This document shows positions 34,804 to 41,979 of a DNA stretch of 64,000 bases, piece by piece. Position numbers and translations under genes: made by a program. Numbering within the stretch: the first letter of the stretch is position 1; the number at the start of each line of letters is the position of its first letter. Source of the DNA: JBLEFH01 sp047345645 (lineage in GTDB: Bacteria > Pseudomonadota > Alphaproteobacteria > Rhodobacterales > Rhodobacteraceae); NCBI GenBank assembly GCA_047345645.1, contig JBLEFH010000006.1; one strand, given 5' to 3'. Under the pieces are notes generated by a model, which did not search any database, was not told where the DNA came from, and was given only the letters and a program-made list of their open reading frames with translations.

Positions 34804-35613
34804 CTAGAACAGCGCTTTTCGCAGCATGTTCAGCGCCATCAGCATCACGAAATAGGCGAACACACGCTTGAGCCGCACCGGATCGAGCCGATGCGCGAGC
34901 GCCGCACCGTAAGGCGCGGTCAGCATGGTCATGCACACCACAATGGCAAAGGCGGGCAGGTTCACATAGCCAATCGTATAAGGCGGCTTGCCCGTAATGC
35001 CCTGACCCGCCAGCAGAAACCCGGCCACGGACGGCACCGCGATCAGCGCGCCGAAGCCCGCAGCGGTCGCCACGGCGCGGTGGATCGGGCGGCCATAGAG
35101 CACCATCAGCGGCACCCCGAAACTGCCACCCCCGATCCCCATCAAGGTCGAGAAAAACCCGATCCCGGTGCCGATCACCGCGCGTTTGCCGCCCGTCGGC
35201 ATGTCATCCGACGCTGCCGCGGGCCGCTTGCCAATCGCCATCCAGACGCCGACCGCAAAGCCGATCACCCCGAAAATGATCATCAATTCGCGGGATTTCA
35301 GCCCAGAAGCCACCACCACGCCGACCAGCGCACCAACCGCGATAAACGGCGCCCAGAGCTTCAGGATCGGCCATTCCACCGCGCCCTTTTTGTTGTGGGC
35401 GCCGAGCGAGCGCAGCGAGGTCACGACGATGGTTGCGAGCGAGGTCGCCACGCAGATCTGCATCAGCTGCGCGCTCTCATAGCCAAGGATCTGAAACGCA
35501 TAATAAAAGGCCGGCACCAGCACGATACCGCCCCCCACCCCGAGCAGCCCCGCAATCACGCCCGCAAAGGCCCCGATGGCGGCGAGAAACAGGGTAAGTA
35601 GCAGAAAATCCAT
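34804..35613 (-). CDS. TSUP-family membrane protein (TauE/SafE)
   Basis: A 269-residue inner-membrane protein with about eight hydrophobic segments and the family repeats: GLLGVGGGIVLVPAFYY near residue 25 and MGIGGGSFGVPLMVLYG near 165. TSUP proteins export or take up sulfite, sulfonates or related anions. No sulfur-metabolism genes are adjacent, so the substrate is open. It is convergent with DUF1289. Confidence 0.87.
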   Translation of the reverse strand: MDFLLLTLFLAAIGAFAGVIAGLLGVGGGIVLVPAFYYAFQILGYESAQLMQICVATSLATIVVTSLRSLGAHNKKGAVEWPILKLWAPFIAVGALVGVVVASGLKSRELMIIFGVIGFAVGVWMAIGKRPAAASDDMPTGGKRAVIGTGIGFFSTLMGIGGGSFGVPLMVLYGRPIHRAVATAAGFGALIAVPSVAGFLLAGQGITGKPPYTIGYVNLPAFAIVVCMTMLTAPYGAALAHRLDPVRLKRVFAYFVMLMALNMLRKALF

Positions 35614-35679
35614 GGATGCGCTCCGGCCTCAGTCGCCGACAGTCAGATCACGGCGCGCGCGAGTATGCAAGGACCGGCG

Positions 35680-36468
35680 TTACGCCTTGGTCTCCTGCAA
35701 TTTCGCGACCTGCTGCATCAGCATCCGCTTGGGCAGCAGCGGCGCGAGCGCGATCATGGCGCGCTGCATCGTGCTCACACCGGCGACCACGTCGAGCTTG
35801 CCCGCCTCCATCGCCTCATAGCCCGCCTTGGCCACATCTTCGGCGGACGCGGTCTTGGCGAAAAGATCGGTTTTGTCGAGCCCCGAAGCGTTGGAGAACC
35901 CGGTTTCGGTCGCGCCCGGCAAAAGCGCAGTGACGGTCACGCCGGTGTCTTTCAACTCCTCCGCGATGGCGTTGCTGAAGGAGGTCACATAGGCCTTGGT
36001 CGCGTAATAAACCGCCTGAAGCGGCCCCGGCATTTCGCCCGCGGTGGAGGAGACGTTCAAAATCCGCCCCGACCCGCGCGCGATCAGATCCGGCAAAAAC
36101 AGCCGCGTCAGTTCGGTCAGTGCCATGATGTTGACATTGATCATCGCCCGGTCGCGCTCCCACTCCCGCTCGTGAAATGCGCCCTGCCCGCCGAAACCGG
36201 CATTGTTGATAAGCGTCGAAATCTCGATCCCAGCGGCTTTCACCTCGTCGTAAATTTCCGCGCCCGCGCCGGGTTTCGACAGGTCCTTCGCGATGACATG
36301 AACAGAAATGCCATGCGCCGCTTCAAGCTCCTCCTTGAGCGCATCCAACCCCGGTTGGCGTGACGCAATCGCGACCACATCACCGCCTTTTTTCGCATGG
36401 ATGCGCGCCAGCTCGCGGCCAATGCCGCTCGATGCGCCGGTGATGAGGGCGGTGCTATTCATGGTCAT
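35680..36468 (-). CDS. SDR-family NAD(P)-dependent oxidoreductase
   Basis: A 262-residue classical short-chain dehydrogenase. It has the cofactor motif TGASSGIGRELA near the N-terminus, NNAGFGG, a catalytic Ser in NVSSTAGEMP, and the Tyr-x3-Lys pair in YYATKAYVTSF. The basic residue after the second strand (ASRQPG) suggests NADP(H). Substrate unknown. Two in-frame ATGs (36468 and 36462) are both possible. It stands alone between a TSUP gene and dusA. Confidence 0.9.
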   Translation of the reverse strand: MTMNSTALITGASSGIGRELARIHAKKGGDVVAIASRQPGLDALKEELEAAHGISVHVIAKDLSKPGAGAEIYDEVKAAGIEISTLINNAGFGGQGAFHEREWERDRAMINVNIMALTELTRLFLPDLIARGSGRILNVSSTAGEMPGPLQAVYYATKAYVTSFSNAIAEELKDTGVTVTALLPGATETGFSNASGLDKTDLFAKTASAEDVAKAGYEAMEAGKLDVVAGVSTMQRAMIALAPLLPKRMLMQQVAKLQETKA

Positions 36469-36534
36469 GTCTTCACTTTCTTCCGAACAGTTTCGAGAAA
36501 GTTAAGAATGTTTAACCGTATTTCAAGAAAAGGC

Positions 36535-37521
36535 TCAGGCGGCGAGGTCCGTGACCCGTGCCAGCGCGGCCTCGACCAGATCCGGCCCCGCCCCGTCCTG
36601 ATGCGCGCCTTCGGAGAGCATCCGTCGCCAGCCGCGCGCGCCGGGTCGTCCCTGAAACGCGCCGAGCATGTGGCGGGTGATGCGGTTGAGGCGCTCGCCC
36701 TTGGTCAGCTCCGCCTCGATATAGGGGAGCATCGCGCGCACGGCCTCTTCGCCGGTGACATCGCGCGCGGCGCCGAAATAGAGCCGGTCCACCCGGCCAA
36801 GACCGGCCGGTTCGTGATAGGCCGCGCGGCCCAGCATCACACCGTCGAGATCGCCCATTTCCTCCAGCCCATGCTCTGGCGAGGTCAGCCCGCCATTGAG
36901 GAAAATCTGCAAGTCAAACCGCCGTTTCATCGCATGGACCAGCGGATAATCGAGTGGCGGAATGGTGCGGTTGTCCTTGGGCGAGAGGCCCTCCAGCCAC
37001 GCCTTGCGCGCATGGACCGTGACCCGGCGCACGCCCGCATTCTGCATGGCGTCAAGGAAGGTCGGCAGCGCCTCCTCGGGGTCCTGCTCATCGACACCGA
37101 TACGGCATTTCACCGTGATCTCGGGGCCGCCCGGCGCGGCGTCCTGCATGGCCTTGACGCAATCGGCCACGAGCGCGGGCGACTTCATCAAAACCGCCCC
37201 GAAACAGCCCGACTGCACCCGGTCCGACGGGCAGCCGACATTGAGATTGATCTCATCATACCCACGCGGCGCGGCGATCTTCACGGCCTCGGCAAGCTCC
37301 GCCGGAACCGAGCCGCCCAATTGCAGCGCGCAAGAGGCCTCCACCGGGTCTCCCGCGAGCAGCCGGTCCCGGTCGCCATGGATCAGCGCGGGCGCAGTGA
37401 CCATCTCGGTATAGAGCAGCGCGTGCCGGGTGAACTGGCGGTGAAAGACGCGGCAATGCCGGTCGGTCCAATCCATCATCGGGGCGACGCTGAAGCGTGT
37501 GGCGGGGGCTTTGTGATCCAT
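36535..37521 (-). CDS. dusA: tRNA-dihydrouridine synthase A
   Basis: A 328-residue FMN-dependent TIM-barrel enzyme that reduces uridines in the tRNA D-loop. The N-terminus RFSVAPMMDWTDRHCRVFHR, the segment INLNVGCPSDRVQSG followed by the catalytic Cys in GCFGAVLM, and VTVHARKAWLEGLSPK are characteristic. DusA over DusB/C is supported by the MDWTDRHCR and the long HARKAWLEGLSPKDNR region. Confidence 0.92.
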   Translation of the reverse strand: MDHKAPATRFSVAPMMDWTDRHCRVFHRQFTRHALLYTEMVTAPALIHGDRDRLLAGDPVEASCALQLGGSVPAELAEAVKIAAPRGYDEINLNVGCPSDRVQSGCFGAVLMKSPALVADCVKAMQDAAPGGPEITVKCRIGVDEQDPEEALPTFLDAMQNAGVRRVTVHARKAWLEGLSPKDNRTIPPLDYPLVHAMKRRFDLQIFLNGGLTSPEHGLEEMGDLDGVMLGRAAYHEPAGLGRVDRLYFGAARDVTGEEAVRAMLPYIEAELTKGERLNRITRHMLGAFQGRPGARGWRRMLSEGAHQDGAGPDLVEAALARVTDLAA

Positions 37522-37617
37522 TGCGGTGGCAAGCTGGGGTTAATTGCAAAAACGGCGCGGACCTAATGGCCCGCGCCGGTGCTATAGCGTGATTACGCGA
37601 AGGCGAAAAGGGCGCGC

Positions 37618-38709
37618 TCAGGCGTCCTCGGTCTCGCGCAGGGTCGGATAGTCGATATAACCCTCCGCGCCGCCGCCATACATCGTGTCGCGATCCGGCT
37701 CGGCGAGCGCGGCGCCGGTTTCCAGACGCGCAACCAAATCGGGGTTCGCGATGAAGTGGTGACCGAAGGCGATCAGATCCGCGCCCTCTGCCAGCATCTT
37801 TTCCGCCAGCTCGCGGTCATAGCCGTTATTGGCGATATAGGTGCCGCTATAGAGGGCCTTGAGAGCGTCATAATCAAACGGCGCCACATCGCGCGGCCCG
37901 CCGGTCGCCCCTTCGATCACATGCAGATAGACCGGGCCGATCTTGTCGAGCTCCGCCACGATATGCTCGAAGAGCGGCTGCGGATTGCTGTCGCTGATCC
38001 CATTGGCGGGGGTGACGGGCGAGATGCGGACGCCTGTGCGCTCCGCGCCGATTTCCTCGGCCACCGCTTCGACAACTTCGATCAGCAGACGCGCGCGGTT
38101 CTCGATGGAGCCGCCATAAGCGTCGTCCCGCTGGTTCGCCCCATCCTTGGAAAACTGGTCGAGCAGATAGCCATTCGCGCCGTGGATCTCGACCCCGTCA
38201 AAGCCCGCTTTCATCGCGCAAGCGGCAGCGTGGCGGAAATCCGCGATGATGCCGGGGATTTCGTCCAGCTCCAGTGCGCGCGGCGTGGATGTATCCTCGA
38301 AACCGCCATTCACAAAGGTCTTTGCCTCGGCGCGGATGGCCGACGGCGCAACGGGCGCGTCGCCATTCGGCTGGACCGAAACATGCGAGATCCGCCCCGT
38401 ATGCCAGATCTGCACGAACATCTTGCCGCCCTTGGCGTGGACCGCGTCGGTCACTTCGCGCCAGCCTGCGATCTGCGCGTCGGTGTAGATGCCCGGCGTG
38501 TCCTGATAGCCCTGCGCTTGCGCGGAGACCTGCGTGGCTTCGGCGATGATGAGCCCGGCAGAGGCGCGCTGCGCGTAATATTCCGCCGCGTGAGGGCCGG
38601 GAACAAGGCCGTCCGCCGCACGGTTGCGGGTCAGCGGGGCCATCACGACGCGGTTTTTGAGCGTGATCGGGCCAAGCGAATAGGGTTCGAAAAGATCGGA
38701 TTGGGTCAT
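37618..38709 (-). CDS. Old yellow enzyme-type alkene reductase
   Basis: A 363-residue FMN flavoprotein of the NADH:flavin oxidoreductase/OYE family. It has the segments LFEPYSLGPITLKNRVVMAPLTRNRA at the start (key residues about 4-29), VQIWHTGRISH, the substrate-binding pair in VEIHGANGYLLDQF, and RTGVRISP. It resembles NemA/morphinone reductase-like ene-reductases that reduce activated C=C bonds or nitro-esters. The Met at 38709 fits the family; the upstream frame is intergenic. Confidence 0.9.
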   Translation of the reverse strand: MTQSDLFEPYSLGPITLKNRVVMAPLTRNRAADGLVPGPHAAEYYAQRASAGLIIAEATQVSAQAQGYQDTPGIYTDAQIAGWREVTDAVHAKGGKMFVQIWHTGRISHVSVQPNGDAPVAPSAIRAEAKTFVNGGFEDTSTPRALELDEIPGIIADFRHAAACAMKAGFDGVEIHGANGYLLDQFSKDGANQRDDAYGGSIENRARLLIEVVEAVAEEIGAERTGVRISPVTPANGISDSNPQPLFEHIVAELDKIGPVYLHVIEGATGGPRDVAPFDYDALKALYSGTYIANNGYDRELAEKMLAEGADLIAFGHHFIANPDLVARLETGAALAEPDRDTMYGGGAEGYIDYPTLRETEDA

Positions 38710-38827
38710 GTGTCTGACTCCTTCTGAGTGGACGGCGCATGTAGGGATGCGCGACGGGGCGATCAAGGGCGGGTTGAACGTCGTGACGCGGCGCTTATCT
38801 CCCTCTGACCCATGAAAGGAGGCCGCC

Positions 38828-39163
38828 ATGGCCGAGACCCCTCTCCCCCTGCGAGACCGGCTGTATCAGGACGGGCAGATGTCCGTCGGGATCGTGCTGC
38901 CGATGCGGCAACATGCTGACGAGACTGTGGATTTTCGGACGCAGCTGGCTCATGCGGCGCTGGCCGATCAGCTTGGTTTCGACGCGATCTGGGTGCGCGA
39001 TGTGCCGTTGAGCGGGCCGTGGTATCCCGAAACCATCGGCCATCCGGACCCGTTCACCATGCTCGGCGCGATGGCCGCCACGACCGAGCGCATCGCCTTT
39101 GGCACCGCCGCGACGGTGCTGCCGAGAGCCTCGCTCCCAGCGTTCAAAACCGTTACGGGATAA
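38828..39163 (+). pseudogene. LLM-class flavin-dependent oxidoreductase, truncated after about 99 residues
   Basis: The frame starts normally, with GGAGG before the ATG and the luciferase-like N-terminus SVGIVLPMRQ, LGFDAIWVRD and HPDPFTMLGAMAATTERIAFGT. It follows the family down to ATVLP at about 39,125. It then runs into 13 unrelated codons and stops at 39,161-39,163, where a normal gene would continue for about 230 more residues. The composition turns AT-rich at the same place. It therefore looks like a gene cut by insertion or deletion; the F420/FMN barrel cannot form. Confidence 0.85.
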
Positions 39164-39182
39164 CCGGCAGCCCTCTCACTCT

Positions 39183-39203
39183 CTTGAATTTTGCCAATTC
39201 AAG
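39183..39203. terminator. Hairpin at the island's left edge
   Basis: CTTGAATT-TTGCC-AATTCAAG is a perfect 8-bp stem with a 5-base loop that overlaps the stop codon of the minus-strand membrane gene. No clear U-run follows on either strand, so its role as a terminator is tentative. Confidence 0.35.
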
Positions 39204-39792
39204 TATGGTTGTTTCGATTTAGAACCGTTTGACGGGAGATGAATGACCCAAGGAAAAACGAATATGCGGAGAAGAATCCTATCCATAGAGCTATAATTCC
39301 CGTTTGCACGATTGACACGGTCGACCCACGGTAGACTACCTTGGCCTCGTAGTTTGCAGACCTTAGCAGCTCACGATACTGCCCTGGGCAACTATCTTCG
39401 GCGCTTGCAAGATACCTTGTGGGATTGGCTGCAATGAGTTTCAAACTTTCATCGGACCAGCCGCATCCGAGGGTTACAACCGTTCTATCAGGATCATTGG
39501 GGATCTCATAGGTAAACGTCGGCTTGATAATTAAGTATATGATTAAGATGAGCGTGGCGGCGATTAGCGAAATAACCATGGTGCGAGAAAGCTTCTTTTT
39601 GCTCACCGTTGAATTTAACTGAAATGCCAAAGCCACAAGCGCTAGAGTATAGAGGCCACTCAACAGCACGATGCCAATTCCAGAGTTTGGTGCTAGGCCG
39701 GAGAACTGGCTGAGGAGTGGAATAATTGCAGATCCACCTACAGCCCAAGCGAGAGTTTGGCGGTAATTTTCTAAGACTTCCGTGAACTTCAT
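39199..39792 (-). CDS. Hypothetical membrane protein in island
   Basis: A 197-residue protein with about four hydrophobic helices: near residues 15-30 and 38-58, near 70-90 (SLIAATLILIIYLI), and near 163-183. Between the third and fourth is a loop of about 70 residues with two Cys (LGCGWSDESLK and SCPGQYRELL), probably periplasmic and disulphide-linked. I do not recognise the family. Base composition is clearly lower in GC than the flanking core. It lies eight bases after the secreted-protein gene, so the two are probably one operon. Confidence 0.7.
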   Translation of the reverse strand: MKFTEVLENYRQTLAWAVGGSAIIPLLSQFSGLAPNSGIGIVLLSGLYTLALVALAFQLNSTVSKKKLSRTMVISLIAATLILIIYLIIKPTFTYEIPNDPDRTVVTLGCGWSDESLKLIAANPTRYLASAEDSCPGQYRELLRSANYEAKVVYRGSTVSIVQTGIIALWIGFFSAYSFFLGSFISRQTVLNRNNHT

Positions 39793-39800
39793 TTCATCAC

Positions 39801-40658
39801 TCAGCAGCTTGGAGTTGGAATATTAAACTCTGCATCAGATGTACTTTGATTAACATCCAAGAACTCCGTGTCAAACGAACCTTCAATTGCACATCCAGAA
39901 AGCGATGCACGGTATCGCCAGACACCGGAAGACAGAACTTGCGGATTGGGCACAACTCCGGGGCAAGAACTCATGTCCCATGGAAAAACACCTTCGATAA
40001 CGCATAGATCATAGTAAAAGGCGGGTATTGCGCTGAGGCTATCCAGTGTCTGCGCCGAAAGAAGACGAACAAAGTTCGCTCCCGCACCACACCCCTCATA
40101 GAAGTTCACAGCAATAAGGATCGGAGATCTGCGCGTTGAAAAGAGCGACTGATTAAGGGACAAAAGTTGCCTATCGTCATATAGGTCGGAATTAAAGTTC
40201 CCAGAAAGTCGCAATCCCTCTTCTGCAAGCGCAAATTCAAGCCGAAGATAAACTATCTCTGCGCGTAGAAGAGATTCGTCTAATGGCCGGAAATTCTCCA
40301 TTGTTAAATTCGCGTAGCTTGGAATGCCGTAAGGACGCAACTTAACCCCGCACTCTTCTAACGCGAATACTTTGTAGTCCGCCCCCTGTCGCACTGCCGA
40401 ACGAACCTCAGCCGGGATTTGTGCCGCCGCCTGCTCGGCGTACATTCCACAAAGGACAGCATCGTCGTTGGGCAGGTCGCATTCACCAGAAATTGCTGAA
40501 TGAATATATCCCGAACCCGGAGTGTTAAACATCCTCAAGAACTCTTGGTCGTCGCTGGCTACCATTGTGCGCAGAAGTGTCTGTGCGCTTTCCGGAAGTG
40601 CCTGACACCAAGCGAGGGACGGCAAACTACAAAGAATAACGCATAGCCATCGGGTCAT
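39801..40658 (-). CDS. Hypothetical secreted protein in island
   Basis: A 285-residue protein with an N-terminal signal peptide (MTRWLCVILCSLPSLAWCQA) and a Cys-containing mature part (CDLPNDDAVLCGMY, LEECGVKLRP, YEGCGAGANF, DLCVIEGVFPW, SGCAIEGSF), consistent with periplasmic disulphides. No catalytic motif is recognised. AAGGG lies before the ATG. It is the first gene of a two-gene unit with the following membrane protein. Codon use is AT-richer than the neighbours, which suggests transfer. Confidence 0.7.
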   Translation of the reverse strand: MTRWLCVILCSLPSLAWCQALPESAQTLLRTMVASDDQEFLRMFNTPGSGYIHSAISGECDLPNDDAVLCGMYAEQAAAQIPAEVRSAVRQGADYKVFALEECGVKLRPYGIPSYANLTMENFRPLDESLLRAEIVYLRLEFALAEEGLRLSGNFNSDLYDDRQLLSLNQSLFSTRRSPILIAVNFYEGCGAGANFVRLLSAQTLDSLSAIPAFYYDLCVIEGVFPWDMSSCPGVVPNPQVLSSGVWRYRASLSGCAIEGSFDTEFLDVNQSTSDAEFNIPTPSC

Positions 40659-40696
40659 TGAATAGCCCTTTCAATCGTATCGATGACCAGTCTGCA

Positions 40697-40990
40697 CTAG
40701 GCTGAGGCATGTGACAACACATTCGCGGTTCCCTCCATCACCAACCGCGCATCTTTATAGGGCTTCGAGCGCGCGACCCCCGTGATCCCGTGCACGAAAT
40801 CGAAGACGCTCTCTGGCGGGTGGCCCTCCTCGGCCAGCACTGTGTCGAAGATCCGCGTAGTCGCCGCCTTTGACAACCCGCGTTTGCGGAGGAAATTCTG
40901 AAGGTCCTCGGCCGACCGCACGACGATCTTCTCCCGCGCAGCACGGATTCCGTCGATAAAGGGCGCGCCGGAGTGGCATCTACTGGCCCC
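40697..40990 (-). pseudogene. C-terminal remnant of an unplaced protein
   Basis: On the minus strand a frame is open from directly next to the nrdF stop (40,991) to a TAG at 40,697. It translates to a helical segment including EDLQNFLRKRGLSKAATTRIF, HPPESVFDFVHGITGVAR and YKDARLVMEGTANVL. GC content and codon use are core-like, but no proper start exists (only a GTG at 40,921 without a good ribosome-binding site). It reads as the end of a larger gene whose front was lost. I cannot name the family. Confidence 0.5.
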
Positions 40991-41971
40991 TCAAAAATCC
41001 CAATCCTCATCCTCGGTCGCGACCGCTTTGCCGATGACATAGGACGAGCCCGAGCCGGAGAAAAAGTCGTGGTTTTCATCCGCATTGGGCGAGAGCGCGG
41101 CCATGATCGCCGGGTTCACCTTGCAGAGCTCATCGGGGAAAAGCGCTTCGAACCCCAGGTTTTGCAGCGCTTTGTTCGCGTTGTAATGCAGGAACGCTTT
41201 CACGTCTTCGGTGAGGCCCAGCGGATCGTAAAGCGTCTCGGTATATTTGCTCTCGATCTCGTAAAGCTCGTAGATCAGCGAGAAGGCGAAGGTTTTGAGG
41301 TCGTCCTGCTCGGCGGCAGGCAGGCGCTCGAAGGCGCGCTGGAATTTGTAGCCGATATAATACCCATGCACCGCCTCGTCGCGAATGATGAGGCGGATGA
41401 GGTCGGCGGTGTTGGTGAGCCGTGCCCGGCTCGACCAGTGCATCGGTAGGTAGAAGCCGGAATAGAAAAGGAAACTCTCCAGAAACACGCTGGCGATCTT
41501 CTTTTTCAGCGGATTGCCCGCCGTGTCATATTCATCGAGGATCAGGCGCGACTTTTGCTGCAATTGCGCGTTTTCCTCCGACCAGCGGAAGGCCTCATCC
41601 ACCTCGGCGGTCGAGCAGAGGGTCGAGAAAATCGAGGAATAGCTGCGCGCGTGGACCGCTTCCATGAATGCGATATTGGTCAGCACCGCCTCCTCATGGG
41701 GCGTGACCGCGTCGGGCATGAGCGCCGGCGCGCCGACCGTGTTCTGGATCGTGTCGAGCAAGGTCAGGCCGGTGAACACCCGGATCGTCAGGCGCTGCTC
41801 TTCCTCGGTCAGTTGCGACCAGCTTTGGATGTCATTGGAGAGCGGCACCTTCTCCGGCAGCCAGAAATTCACCGTCAGCCGGTTCCAGATTTCCAGATCC
41901 TTGTCGTCCTGCAACCGGTTCCAGTTGACCGCGCGCGGGACCGGGCGCTGTGTGTCGATAACGTCTTTCAT
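40991..41971 (-). CDS. nrdF: Class Ib ribonucleotide reductase beta subunit NrdF
   Basis: The radical-generating subunit, 326 residues. The metal-binding helices carry NIAFMEAVHARSYSSIF (E-x2-H, then the radical Tyr four residues after the His) and LIIRDEAVHGYYIGY (E-x2-H). It ends with acidic EDEDWDF, the peptide that docks on NrdE. The ATG at 41971 has GAGGG upstream and lies nine bases after nrdE. Class Ib enzymes use a dimanganese- or diiron-tyrosyl radical and do not need B12. Confidence 0.95.
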   Translation of the reverse strand: MKDVIDTQRPVPRAVNWNRLQDDKDLEIWNRLTVNFWLPEKVPLSNDIQSWSQLTEEEQRLTIRVFTGLTLLDTIQNTVGAPALMPDAVTPHEEAVLTNIAFMEAVHARSYSSIFSTLCSTAEVDEAFRWSEENAQLQQKSRLILDEYDTAGNPLKKKIASVFLESFLFYSGFYLPMHWSSRARLTNTADLIRLIIRDEAVHGYYIGYKFQRAFERLPAAEQDDLKTFAFSLIYELYEIESKYTETLYDPLGLTEDVKAFLHYNANKALQNLGFEALFPDELCKVNPAIMAALSPNADENHDFFSGSGSSYVIGKAVATEDEDWDF

Positions 41972-41979
41972 GGGAGCCC

